From NCBI GenBank assembly GCA_964417785.1, contig CAYQJO010000208.1, positions 1 to 7,584 on the forward strand: a stretch of DNA of 7,584 bases. The letters run 5' to 3'. The notes beneath the pieces were generated by a model. That model worked only from the letters and a program-made list of their open reading frames with translations, made no database searches and was not told where the DNA came from. Within the stretch, counting starts at the first letter, position 1. Each line of letters starts with the position of its first letter. Positions 1 through 5,845 of the stretch are shown here, in pieces. This stretch comes from DAOTUL01 sp034437435 (GTDB lineage Bacteria > Chloroflexota > Anaerolineae > Aggregatilineales > Phototrophicaceae). The translations under genes and the position numbers were made by a program.

Positions 1-448
1 CGCGCCCTGGATCAGCAGCAGCTATATCCGCTCCAAACGGGAAACCGAAGTCTATATGGGCCGTGTCGGGGTAAATGGCACCATCATCCGTGCGCCACTG
101 GTGTATTCCCGCCAGGATCGCCGCCCACTGTTCTTCCGGCTCATGAGTATGGTCCGGCTCATCCCGCCGCTGTCATGGCTGGGACTGCGCCAGATTGCCC
201 CCATGCCGGTTGATGTGCTGGCACGCGGTGTGGCCCGCATCGCCCTGGAACCCAACCGCAGTAAGAGCGTCTATTTCGCATCCGATCTGCGCAAACGCAA
301 CACCCGTGACGAACTGGCCGGACGAGTACCGCTGCTGCCCATGATGGCGGAAGCTAAAGCCGATACCGAGCCGAACCTGCCGGCGGTAAGCCCGTTTGAG
401 TCGATGGACGAAGATGCCCCCTTCGGCTGGACACCGCCGAAGGATTAA
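1..448 (+). CDS. Partial NAD(P)-binding SDR / epimerase-like protein (C-terminal half)
   Basis: The reading frame is open from base 2 to the TAA at 446-448, about 148 residues; the start and the Rossmann glycine motif lie left of the window. The visible part begins with the catalytic end of the SDR fold: Tyr at bases 23-25 and Lys at 35-37 form the Y-x3-K motif (SYIRSK), followed by RETEVYMG. About 20 residues later comes TIIRAPLVYSRQDRRP, matching the 'RP..vyG' segment that follows the active site in extended/atypical SDRs. The later PMPVDVLARGVARIAL resembles the 'hvdDvA.a' helix of NmrA/NDUFA9-like members. The last ~50 residues form an acidic, Pro-rich tail with no recognised domain. Substrate cannot be told: it could be a sugar epimerase, a quinone-related atypical SDR or an oxidoreductase. 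Its stop overlaps the stop of the opposite-strand remnant at 445-447, so transcription converges here. The family call is fairly sure; the function is unknown. Confidence 0.75.
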   Translation, partial: APWISSSYIRSKRETEVYMGRVGVNGTIIRAPLVYSRQDRRPLFFRLMSMVRLIPPLSWLGLRQIAPMPVDVLARGVARIALEPNRSKSVYFASDLRKRNTRDELAGRVPLLPMMAEAKADTEPNLPAVSPFESMDEDAPFGWTPPKD

Positions 449-612
449 CGCAGCCGCTCCACCACCAGTTCAACACCGTTATGGTAGCGGCGCTCGGCGT
501 CGATCTCGACGTGACAACCCTGATCTGCCGCCCACAGCGCCAGATCACGAAGCTATGCTATTCCAGCCTGCATCGCCTGTCCTTCATCGGGACCAAAGGC
601 AACCACTGCCAT
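445..612 (-). pseudogene. Short ORF interrupted by an in-frame TAG (possible decayed small gene)
   Basis: Reading leftwards from an ATG at 612-610, the frame gives MAVVAFGPDEGQAMQAGIA, then a TAG at 555-553. It stays open for another 35 codons (starting LRDLALWAADQG, ending VELVVERLR) to a TAA at 447-445. The part after the TAG looks like real coding sequence: amphipathic, mixed charged and hydrophobic, with third positions like the neighbours. It has no ATG of its own in this frame. Changing the TAG to CAG or GAG would give one continuous 55-residue protein. The frame is also continuous with the stop of the winged-helix gene at 637-639, so it could be a lost C-terminal extension instead. I see no good Shine-Dalgarno before 612. 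I do not recognise the family. Alternatives are a sequencing error, an unrelated chance frame, or two tiny ORFs. The stretch 449-636 holds nothing else I can support. Confidence 0.35.
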
Positions 613-636
613 TGAAATGGCGTGGCTTGTGACGGG

Positions 637-1320
637 TTAAAAATCTGTCAGGGCGACATCGGTACCATAAGCGACCATCTGTGACGGCGTGCCGGAAGCC
701 GCCACCGGCACATCGACATACATGCCGCCAGCCTCACCGATCTCACCCGGATTATCGCCAAGCTGGAACACCTGAAACCTGAGCCGCACCTGGTCGAAGG
801 GATCGGGCGTCACCTGCAAAGTCTGCTTTGCCTGATCGCCCGTCAGTGTGAAGATGGCATCATCGGGGGTTTGTGGCTCGCCGTTGACCACCGACATCCG
901 CACCACCACTTCTGCCGAAGCCTGCACCCCGTCCGCCGGGTGGAAACCAATATGCACATCGTGTTCCTGACCGGCAATCAAGGTCTGCGGCAGGGCCACC
1001 ACCATCCGCCGGGTGATAATCTCTACCGCCGGTTCAGCAATTTCAACTCCACCGCCGGTCTCGTCATCAAAACGAGACAGTTCATCGACCGCGCTGGCTC
1101 CCTGCTCGGTCAGCCGGTAGACCATGTTGCCGTCCATCTGGATATAGCCTTTGGTGACCAGACGGCGAATGGCCTTGCTGAAGCGACGTTCGGTCATGTC
1201 CAGCCGGTCGATGATCTCATCAACGTCGGCGGTTGGCGAGTCGATACGTCCGAAAAAGCGCAGAATATCGAGCGCTCCCGGCAGCGGTTCAAGTGTTTTG
1301 AGATGAAACGGCAGTTCCAT
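637..1320 (-). CDS. Winged-helix domain protein with beta-rich C-terminal domain, function unknown
   Basis: The 227-residue protein starts at an ATG with GGAG at 1329-1332, eight bases upstream, and ends at TAA 639-637. Residues about 13-82 read as a winged helix: helices around LPGALDILRFFGRI, VDEIIDRLD and TERRFSKAIRRLVTKGYI, then a wing-like strand pair (IQMDGNMVYRLTEQG). This pattern is common in MarR/ArsR/PadR-type DNA-binding modules. After an acidic linker (about 83-95), residues 96-225 alternate in beta-strand fashion (ITRRMVVALPQTLIAGQEHDV, VVVRMSVVNG, QVRLRFQVFQLG), suggesting an Ig-like or jelly-roll sandwich; no catalytic motif is visible. There is no signal peptide or membrane segment. 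It lies 50 bases downstream of the aspartokinase on the same strand with no visible terminator between, so the two are probably co-transcribed and share the attenuator. I do not recognise a named family. Whether it binds DNA, and any link to aspartate-family metabolism, is inference. Confidence 0.8.
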   Translation of the reverse strand: MELPFHLKTLEPLPGALDILRFFGRIDSPTADVDEIIDRLDMTERRFSKAIRRLVTKGYIQMDGNMVYRLTEQGASAVDELSRFDDETGGGVEIAEPAVEIITRRMVVALPQTLIAGQEHDVHIGFHPADGVQASAEVVVRMSVVNGEPQTPDDAIFTLTGDQAKQTLQVTPDPFDQVRLRFQVFQLGDNPGEIGEAGGMYVDVPVAASGTPSQMVAYGTDVALTDF

Positions 1321-1370
1321 AACACGATCTCCAGACCAATATCACACCCCCAGTATAGCCGGGCCATCAC

Positions 1371-2786
1371 TTACATGCCATTGACGGTTTCCAGCGCCAG
1401 ATCGTGCAGCCGGACGACCGCCTCATGCAGGTCGGAAGCAGAGACAACGAACGAGATACTCACCTCGGACGCACCCTGCGCAATCGCCAAAACGTTGATA
1501 CCGTGATTGCCGAGTGTGGTGAACACACGCCCGGCCACACCGGGTGTACCGCGCATACCGGCTCCGACAACCGTGACGATCACCACATCCTCCATCACAT
1601 CCACACCATCGACATTCTGCGCTGCAATTTCCTGCCGCAGTTCAGCTTCGACCGCCTCTTTGACACGCAGCGCTTTTTCGTCGGTCACGGTGAAGCAAAA
1701 ACTCTGCTCCGACGACGCCTGCGAGATCATGAGAATGTTGCCGCCAGCCTGCGCCGTCGCCAGGAACGCCCGTCCGGCGATACCCGGTACGCCAAGCATA
1801 CCCGGCCCGCTGACGGTGAGCATACTGATATTCGAGACATTGGTCACAGCCTTGATGACGGTCGAACTGGGCTGCATCTCGGCCCCGATAAGCGTGCCGG
1901 GGAAATCCGGGTTGAACGTGTTGCGCACCCGGATGGGAATCTTCTGTTTGACGATGGGCTGGACGGTCTTGGGATGGACGACTTTGGCCCCATAATACGC
2001 CAGTTCGCCCACTTCCTGGTACGAGACGTAGGGCAGCACCTGCGCCCGGCTGTCAATACGCGGGTCAGTGGTCATCACACCGTCCACATCGGTCCAGATG
2101 GTGAACTCGTCGGCGTGGAGCATGGCGGCGAAGATAGCGGCACTGTAATCACTGCCGCCGCGCCCCAGTGTGGTGTAGCTGCCGTCAGGCGCACTGCCAA
2201 TGTAACCCGTGATGATCGGTGTCACGCCGCTCTCGATATGCGGAACCAGACGATGCTGGATATTGCTCTCGGTCTCTTTCCACAGCGGGCTGGCGTTCTG
2301 GTGCGTGCCATCGGTGGCGATCAGGCGGCTGGCATCTATCGCCCTGGCATTGACACCGTTCTGCTTGAGCGCCGCCGCCACTATCTGACTGCTGATGCGC
2401 TCGCCAAATGAGACAACGGCGTCAGCGATGCGCGGTGTCACCTCACCGACAATGCAAATCGCCTGACACAGTTCGATATGGCTGTCGAACAGCTTGTTGA
2501 TCGACAGCAGCGTCTCCTCACGGATCGAACCCGGTCGCGTCAGACGGTTGACAGCTTCCTCGTGCCGGTCGCGCAGTTTTTGCGAAAGCGACAGATACCC
2601 CCACCGGTTCCCGTCTGCCGCCATCTTGACGGAGCGGATCAGCGCATCGGTCACACCCGACATCGCCGATACCACAGACACCACACGCTGATCCCGCTCA
2701 AGGCTGTTGGTGATGATGCCGACGACATTCTGGATGGCTTCCGGGCTGCCGACGGAGGTCCCGCCAAATTTCATGGTCAAAATCAT
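1371..2786 (-). CDS. lysC: Aspartokinase (aspartate kinase) with tandem ACT domains
   Basis: Aspartokinase phosphorylates L-aspartate to 4-phospho-L-aspartate with ATP, the first step to lysine, methionine, threonine and isoleucine. The 471-residue protein shows the amino-acid kinase fold: KFGGTSVG at residues 6-13, SFGERISS at 126-133, TTLGRGGSDYSA at 205-216 and WTDVDGVMTTDPR at 231-243. Two ACT regions follow (about 313-385 and 400-470), each with a G-x-G-M-x-G-x-P-G-x-A-G-R motif (residues 327-339 and 408-420). Tandem ACT domains of this type bind end-product amino acids in the family; which ligand applies here cannot be read. Length fits a monofunctional enzyme with no homoserine dehydrogenase fused. 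I chose the ATG at 2786 because GAGGGAG (2797-2803) lies ten bases upstream. A frame extending to a GTG at 2840 would begin inside the terminator hairpin, and the ATG at 2774 is too far from the RBS. Expression is very likely set by the Thr/Met attenuator at 2815-2948. The symbol is by function; thrA- or ask-type naming is also possible. Confidence 0.95.
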   Translation of the reverse strand: MILTMKFGGTSVGSPEAIQNVVGIITNSLERDQRVVSVVSAMSGVTDALIRSVKMAADGNRWGYLSLSQKLRDRHEEAVNRLTRPGSIREETLLSINKLFDSHIELCQAICIVGEVTPRIADAVVSFGERISSQIVAAALKQNGVNARAIDASRLIATDGTHQNASPLWKETESNIQHRLVPHIESGVTPIITGYIGSAPDGSYTTLGRGGSDYSAAIFAAMLHADEFTIWTDVDGVMTTDPRIDSRAQVLPYVSYQEVGELAYYGAKVVHPKTVQPIVKQKIPIRVRNTFNPDFPGTLIGAEMQPSSTVIKAVTNVSNISMLTVSGPGMLGVPGIAGRAFLATAQAGGNILMISQASSEQSFCFTVTDEKALRVKEAVEAELRQEIAAQNVDGVDVMEDVVIVTVVGAGMRGTPGVAGRVFTTLGNHGINVLAIAQGASEVSISFVVSASDLHEAVVRLHDLALETVNGM

Positions 2787-2796
2787 GGTTGTGCGT

Positions 2797-2803
2797 CTCC
2801 CTC
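2797..2803 (-). promoter_or_regulatory. Ribosome binding site of the aspartokinase gene
   Basis: GAGGGAG on the minus strand sits ten bases before the ATG at 2786 and just downstream of the terminator T-tract. It decides the start codon: the in-frame GTG at 2840 has no such site and lies within the terminator stem. Confidence 0.75.
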
Positions 2804-2814
2804 GATTTGGCAAT

Positions 2815-2844
2815 AAAAAAGCGTGTGGGAGATTTCCCACACGC
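2815..2844 (-). terminator. Rho-independent terminator in the aspartokinase leader (attenuator)
   Basis: On the minus strand GCGTGTGGGA (2844-2835), loop AATC (2834-2831) and TCCCACACGC (2830-2821) form a perfect 10-bp GC-rich stem. Six T follow at 2820-2815, then ATTG. Two A residues just before the stem can pair with the first two T, extending it to 12 bp. The hairpin ends about 28 bases before the aspartokinase ATG and lies after the leader peptide stop, so it can only act as a 5'-leader attenuator or as a barrier to read-through from the propeller gene. The loop and 3' arm are also the partner of the antiterminator arm at 2880-2892. Confidence 0.92.
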
Positions 2845-2892
2845 TTCTGGCGACCGTGTTCTTGCCACTACGACAAGCAGAAATCTCCCCAC
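2825..2892 (-). promoter_or_regulatory. Predicted antiterminator pairing competing with the aspartokinase terminator
   Basis: On the minus strand the segment GTGGGGAGATTTC (2892-2880), which is codons 20-23 of the leader peptide, is complementary to GAAATCTCCCAC (2836-2825). Ten pairs are contiguous (2880-2889 with 2836-2827), then one G bulges (2890) and two more pairs follow. The partner covers the end of the terminator 5' arm, its loop and six bases of its 3' arm, so the two structures exclude each other. The 43-base spacer includes a small hairpin, CTTGTC (2877-2872) with GGCAAG (2866-2861), whose loop carries the leader stop TAG. A ribosome waiting at codons 6-14 leaves 2880-2889 free; a ribosome at the stop at 2870-2868 would cover most of it. 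The base pairing is read from the sequence; the mechanism is inferred by analogy with known amino-acid attenuators. Confidence 0.8.
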
Positions 2893-2948
2893 CGATGTCG
2901 GCGCGGCATAGTCATAGTGGTAGTCATCATGGTATTGAAATTCAGCAT
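2868..2948 (-). CDS. Thr/Met-rich leader peptide of the aspartokinase attenuator
   Basis: A 26-codon ORF runs from ATG 2948-2946 to TAG 2870-2868. It begins MLNFN and continues TMMTTTMTM (codons 6-14, bases 2933-2907), nine consecutive Thr or Met codons, then PRRHRWGDFCLS. In total 5 Thr and 5 Met lie within the first 14 residues. The product would have no function except that its translation senses charged tRNA-Thr and tRNA-Met, as the thr-operon leader peptide of Escherichia coli senses Thr and Ile. The ORF sits between a predicted promoter (2982-3010) and a terminator (2815-2844) directly before aspartokinase, an enzyme whose pathway makes both amino acids. The Shine-Dalgarno is weak (a GAG about 13 bases upstream of the ATG), which is the least convincing point. 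The later codons 20-23 double as the antiterminator arm. The ORF is too short for ordinary gene finders. Confidence 0.88.
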   Translation of the reverse strand: MLNFNTMMTTTMTMPRRHRWGDFCLS

Positions 2949-2981
2949 GGTTTTGTGATGCTCAAATATCGACCGCTAAAG

Positions 2982-3010
2982 AAGATACCCCGCTGATACA
3001 GACCTGTCAA
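2982..3010 (-). promoter_or_regulatory. Sigma-70-type promoter for the aspartokinase leader
   Basis: On the minus strand a consensus TTGACA (3010-3005) is followed after exactly 17 bases by TATCTT (2987-2982, 4 of 6 matches to TATAAT). Transcription would start near 2976-2977, giving a 28-29-base untranslated stretch before the leader peptide ATG. The -35 hexamer contains the TGA stop of the upstream propeller gene (3009-3007), so the promoter begins inside that gene. Confidence 0.75.
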
Positions 3011-4113
3011 GGAATTGTGTCAAAGCGGGGAAATCCACGTTCCATAACGGCGATAACTACCGGCCCGCCACCGTAGGTCGTGTAGCGCAGATGCATAGAT
3101 TCACCGACGAACATGGCGTAAACCATCCCCTCCGGCAGCAGCTTCGGGATACCCACCGGCATACCGGAACCGTCCAGCAGCAGCGGATCGGCATCCGGCG
3201 CACCCAACCAGTATCCATCCTCCATCGCATATACAAAGGTGTGTGAATCCGGCACCCAGGTGACGGTGGCCGGTTCATTCAGCATTTCGTATGCCATCAC
3301 ATCGCTGCCATCACCCTCAGCTACCACCAGCATGAACTTATCCAAACCCTCTCGCTGTGTTCCGATCAACCATGCCCCATCATGCGACCACTGCGGCAAA
3401 CCGAAAAATGAGGTCGAAACCGCACCAGTACGTTCCGCATGACCCGACATATCAATCTGCCACAACGCCACCAGCGGCATATCGCCTTCGGCATAGATCA
3501 TATCCACACCCGGCACCGCCACGTTGAACACACCCGTCCCTATCCACTGTGGTCGCGGGAAGAAACGGTATTCGGCAGCGGTAGCGACCGCATCAAAGCT
3601 AAAGACCTGCCCACTATCGAGAATGTGGATACTACCTGCGTCCTCGCCATATAATCCAGGCACCACCACCGCGACGGATTCGCCATCAGGGGCGATGGTA
3701 AACCGTCCGCCCGGTGCCAGCGCTGTAACCTCCCCGCTGGTCAAATCCACCTGGTAGAGATCGTCGTTCTCGCTGCCGCCAAACTCGCTGAAAAAGAAGG
3801 TATTGAACAGCAGAGTCGTCTCGTCCAGCCATTCAAACTGGTCAATGGCGAACTGCGCACCTTCCATCTCGAAAGCGGCTTCGGCGTCAAACAGCATCGT
3901 TTCGCCAGTGTCATCAACCACCCACAGCGCCCCCTCACGGGTAAATGCAACTCTTTGCTCATCCGGCGCAAGACGCACCCGATCCACGCCATTGCCTGCC
4001 AGCAAACGTGTCTCGCCATCACGCCACAGGAACAAATCACCGCCGGTGGTCCATGCCACCATCGGAGCCGCAGTGTCCTGCAACAACATTAGAATCAGCA
4101 ACCAGACCAACAT
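3007..4113 (-). CDS. Secreted PD40/WD40-like beta-propeller protein, function unknown
   Basis: The 368-residue protein opens with a hydrophobic stretch (LVWLLILMLLQ, residues 2-12) followed by DTAAP, which resembles a short signal peptide, although there is no basic residue before it. No lipobox cysteine is seen. The rest is made of repeated four-stranded blades of TolB/PD40 type: RVRLAPDEQRVAFTREGALWVV, TIAPDGESVAVV, PQWSHDGAWLIGT and VTWVPDSHTFVYA each show the 'PDG/PDs..+A/vy' core of a propeller blade. It therefore probably sits outside the membrane and binds a protein or ligand; no catalytic residues are evident. The start at ATG 4113 is preferred because GAGGGG ends five bases upstream; the in-frame GTG at 4119 directly abuts that site. 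It appears to be a single-gene unit divergent from the ABC ATPase. Its stop overlaps the -35 of the aspartokinase promoter. No terminator of its own is visible, so the aspartokinase attenuator may also stop its transcript. Confidence 0.8.
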   Translation of the reverse strand: MLVWLLILMLLQDTAAPMVAWTTGGDLFLWRDGETRLLAGNGVDRVRLAPDEQRVAFTREGALWVVDDTGETMLFDAEAAFEMEGAQFAIDQFEWLDETTLLFNTFFFSEFGGSENDDLYQVDLTSGEVTALAPGGRFTIAPDGESVAVVVPGLYGEDAGSIHILDSGQVFSFDAVATAAEYRFFPRPQWIGTGVFNVAVPGVDMIYAEGDMPLVALWQIDMSGHAERTGAVSTSFFGLPQWSHDGAWLIGTQREGLDKFMLVVAEGDGSDVMAYEMLNEPATVTWVPDSHTFVYAMEDGYWLGAPDADPLLLDGSGMPVGIPKLLPEGMVYAMFVGESMHLRYTTYGGGPVVIAVMERGFPRFDTIP

Positions 4114-4143
4114 ATACACCCCTCATTGACTTCTCGATGAACC

Positions 4144-4173
4144 ATTATGGCGTTTGGGGTACAATTCAGGCAA
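4144..4173 (-). promoter_or_regulatory. Candidate promoter for the propeller gene
   Basis: On the minus strand TTGCCT (4173-4168) and CATAAT (4149-4144, 5 of 6) are separated by 18 bases. Initiation would fall near 4137, about 24 bases before the ATG. It overlaps the candidate -10 of the opposite gene. This is a pattern match only. Confidence 0.35.
4160..4165 (+). promoter_or_regulatory. Candidate -10 element for the ABC ATPase gene
   Basis: TACAAT (5 of 6) would place the transcript start near 4172, about 22 bases before the ATG at 4194, supporting that start over the upstream ATG at 4137. No good -35 lies at 16-18 bases; TTGACT at 4126 is 28 bases away. It lies within the spacer of the opposite candidate promoter, so the two divergent units might compete. 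Confidence 0.3.
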
Positions 4174-4193
4174 CTGAAGAAAGCGAGACTGAA

Positions 4194-5273
4194 ATGACAG
4201 TTGTCTCACTCGAACATGTAACCAAACGGTTCCAGGGTACCGAGGGTATCGACGATACCATCACCGCCCTGGACAACGTTTCCCTGCGCATCAGCGAGGG
4301 CGATGTGCTGGCGATTCTGGGACCGTCCGGCTGTGGCAAATCGTCGCTGCTGCGCATCATCGGCGGCCTGATGGAACCCGACAGCGGCACCGTCTACTAC
4401 GACAATGTGCCGCTGCGCGATGTACCGCTGGAAGATCGCGGAATCGGCATGGTGTTCCAGAGCGGCGCATTGATGCCGCACTGGGAAGCCCGTCGTTCAG
4501 TTGATTTCTTTCTTCGGCTGCGCAAACGCGAACACGAAGTCCCGGAGCGCGTGCGCCAGATTTCACACATTACCGGGATCGGCATTGAACATCTGCTGGA
4601 CCGGATGCCGCGCCAGCTTTCCGGCGGTGAGCGCCAGCGGGTCGCGGTGGCACGGGCGCTGACTCGCGATATGCGCCTGCTGCTGTTTGACGAACCTTTC
4701 GCCAATATCGACGCCAAACTGCGGACCCAATGCCGCATCGAACTCAACAAACTGCTGTACCAGTTCCCGGTGACGTCCGTCTACGTGACCCACGATCAGG
4801 TGGAAGCCATCGCCCTCTCCAAGCGCATCGCCGTCATGCGTGACGGACATTTCGAGCAGTTGGGGACCTTCCAGCATCTCTACGCCAGCCCGATTAACCT
4901 GTTTGTGGCAAAGTTCATCGGCACACCGCCCATCAACACCTTTGAGGGCCGGGTGGAAGACGGCCATTGGTACGGCGAGGATTTCGGCGGTTTCCCCATG
5001 CGCAGCGATTTACCCAACGGCACACCGGTCACCCTGGGCATTCGCCCGCAGTATATGTGGATGGAAGAGGGCGGCATCCCCGGCGTGGTCGATTCGGTGA
5101 CGCCCTTCCTGGCCGAGAGATACCAGCTTGTCGAGGTATGGCTGGGCAAAGAACGTTGGGCGATCACCGTGCCGCTCCAACATCAGATCGACATCGGCTC
5201 GACCATCTATAGCAAAATGGACGAATCCGAAGCACTGTACTTCGATACCCACAACGGCCAGCGCATCGGCTAA
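4194..5273 (+). CDS. ABC transporter ATP-binding protein, MalK/UgpC-like (CUT1 or polyamine type) with TOBE domain
   Basis: A cytoplasmic ATPase subunit that powers solute uptake with a membrane permease. The 359-residue protein carries all nucleotide-binding motifs: Walker A GPSGCGKSS (43-51), Q-loop MVFQSG with Gln89, signature LSGGERQR (142-149), Walker B LLLFDE (162-167), D-loop FANIDAKLR (169-177) and H-loop VYVTHDQ with His200. Residues about 235-355 form a TOBE-type C-terminal domain (LFVAKFIGTPPINTFEGRV, TLGIRPQYMWM) as in MalK, UgpC and PotA. D-loop 'NID' replaces the common 'NLD'. No permease or binding protein gene is adjacent, so it may serve one or several transporters encoded elsewhere, as MsmK does in some bacteria; the substrate cannot be inferred. 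An in-frame ATG at 4137 would add 19 residues (MNHYGVWG...) but they do not resemble the family and precede the predicted -10, so I chose 4194, although its Shine-Dalgarno is weak. Its TAA overlaps the stop of comEA. Confidence 0.92.
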   Translation: MTVVSLEHVTKRFQGTEGIDDTITALDNVSLRISEGDVLAILGPSGCGKSSLLRIIGGLMEPDSGTVYYDNVPLRDVPLEDRGIGMVFQSGALMPHWEARRSVDFFLRLRKREHEVPERVRQISHITGIGIEHLLDRMPRQLSGGERQRVAVARALTRDMRLLLFDEPFANIDAKLRTQCRIELNKLLYQFPVTSVYVTHDQVEAIALSKRIAVMRDGHFEQLGTFQHLYASPINLFVAKFIGTPPINTFEGRVEDGHWYGEDFGGFPMRSDLPNGTPVTLGIRPQYMWMEEGGIPGVVDSVTPFLAERYQLVEVWLGKERWAITVPLQHQIDIGSTIYSKMDESEALYFDTHNGQRIG

Positions 5274-5845
5274 TCGAATGTGATCAAATCGGCAATATTC
5301 TCCAATATGGACGGACCGATACCGCTCACCTGATCCAGATCATCGGGTCCGGCGAAGGGGCCGTTGGCCTCGCGGTAATCGATGATCCGCTGGGCCAGTG
5401 CCGGACCAATGCCGGGCAGAGTCGTCAACTGGTCGATGCTGGCGCTGTTGACACGGATCAAACCCATCTCGGTCGGGATGGCAACCTGTTCTTCTTCGGC
5501 CTGCTCATACACATGCACATGTGCTCCATCAATCAGGAGCGCCGCCAGATTGACCCGTTCCAGGTCGGCGTTGTCGCTGGCTCCACCGGCAGCCTCAATC
5601 GCATCCAGCGCCCGGCTGCCGGGGTCCAGTTCGACGGTCGTCTCCGGGTTGGCGACCGCGCCGGTGACATACACCAGGATAGGACCAGGTGTGGCCGAGG
5701 GGGACGATGTGGGCGTAGCGGGTGGCGGATTAATAACGATTTCCACCGGCTCCGGCTGGCTGCGGATCAGGAGAAAAGCTCCGGCGACGACCGCCAGAAT
5801 GGCGACAACAAAAACGGTGATTGTGATACGCGGGTTGTAGGTCAC
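5270..5845 (-). CDS. comEA: ComEA-like competence DNA-binding protein (SLBB plus helix-hairpin-helix)
   Basis: ComEA binds incoming double-stranded DNA at the outer face of the membrane and hands it to the ComEC channel in natural transformation. The 191-residue protein shows one N-terminal membrane anchor (residues 8-27, ITVFVVAILAVVAGAFLLI), then a Pro/Ser/Thr-rich linker (38-55). An SLBB-type domain follows (about 56-115, ILVYVTGAVANPETTVELDPGS). At 130-190 is a ComEA helix-hairpin-helix pair with VNSASIDQLTTLPGIGPALA and VSGIGPSILENI, whose two GIG hairpins are the DNA backbone-binding elements. Domain order and length match Gram-positive and Chloroflexota-type ComEA. The start is a GTG at 5845 with GGAG eight bases upstream; it overlaps the TGA of the LigT-like gene as GTGA, indicating translational coupling. 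No comEC is seen in the window, so a full competence system is not shown; small HhH proteins of this type also occur without transformation. Confidence 0.88.
   Translation of the reverse strand: MTYNPRITITVFVVAILAVVAGAFLLIRSQPEPVEIVINPPPATPTSSPSATPGPILVYVTGAVANPETTVELDPGSRALDAIEAAGGASDNADLERVNLAALLIDGAHVHVYEQAEEEQVAIPTEMGLIRVNSASIDQLTTLPGIGPALAQRIIDYREANGPFAGPDDLDQVSGIGPSILENIADLITFD

Noticed and set aside
1404..2411. Long plus-strand ORF of 335 codons opposite aspartokinase
   Set aside because: Composition is rich in Arg, His and Asp typical of the complement of a GC-rich gene, with no family features; the minus-strand gene explains the region fully.
2787..2840. N-terminal extension of aspartokinase from a GTG at 2840 (18 more residues)
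   Set aside because: It would start inside the terminator stem, has no RBS, and the extra residues precede the conserved kinase N-terminus; GAGGGAG before 2786 is a better start.
2787..3006. Lysine riboswitch, SAM riboswitch or T-box in the aspartokinase leader
   Set aside because: The leader is only about 190 bases, shows none of the conserved T-box or riboswitch cores that I can recognise, and is fully accounted for by leader peptide, antiterminator and terminator.
4126..4165. TTGACT with TACAAT as a promoter pair for the ABC ATPase
   Set aside because: The spacing is 28 bases, far outside 16-18; only the -10 is kept as a weak candidate.
4137..4193. Upstream ATG adding 19 residues to the ABC ATPase
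   Set aside because: The added residues do not resemble the family and would lie upstream of the likely transcript start; not excluded, though.
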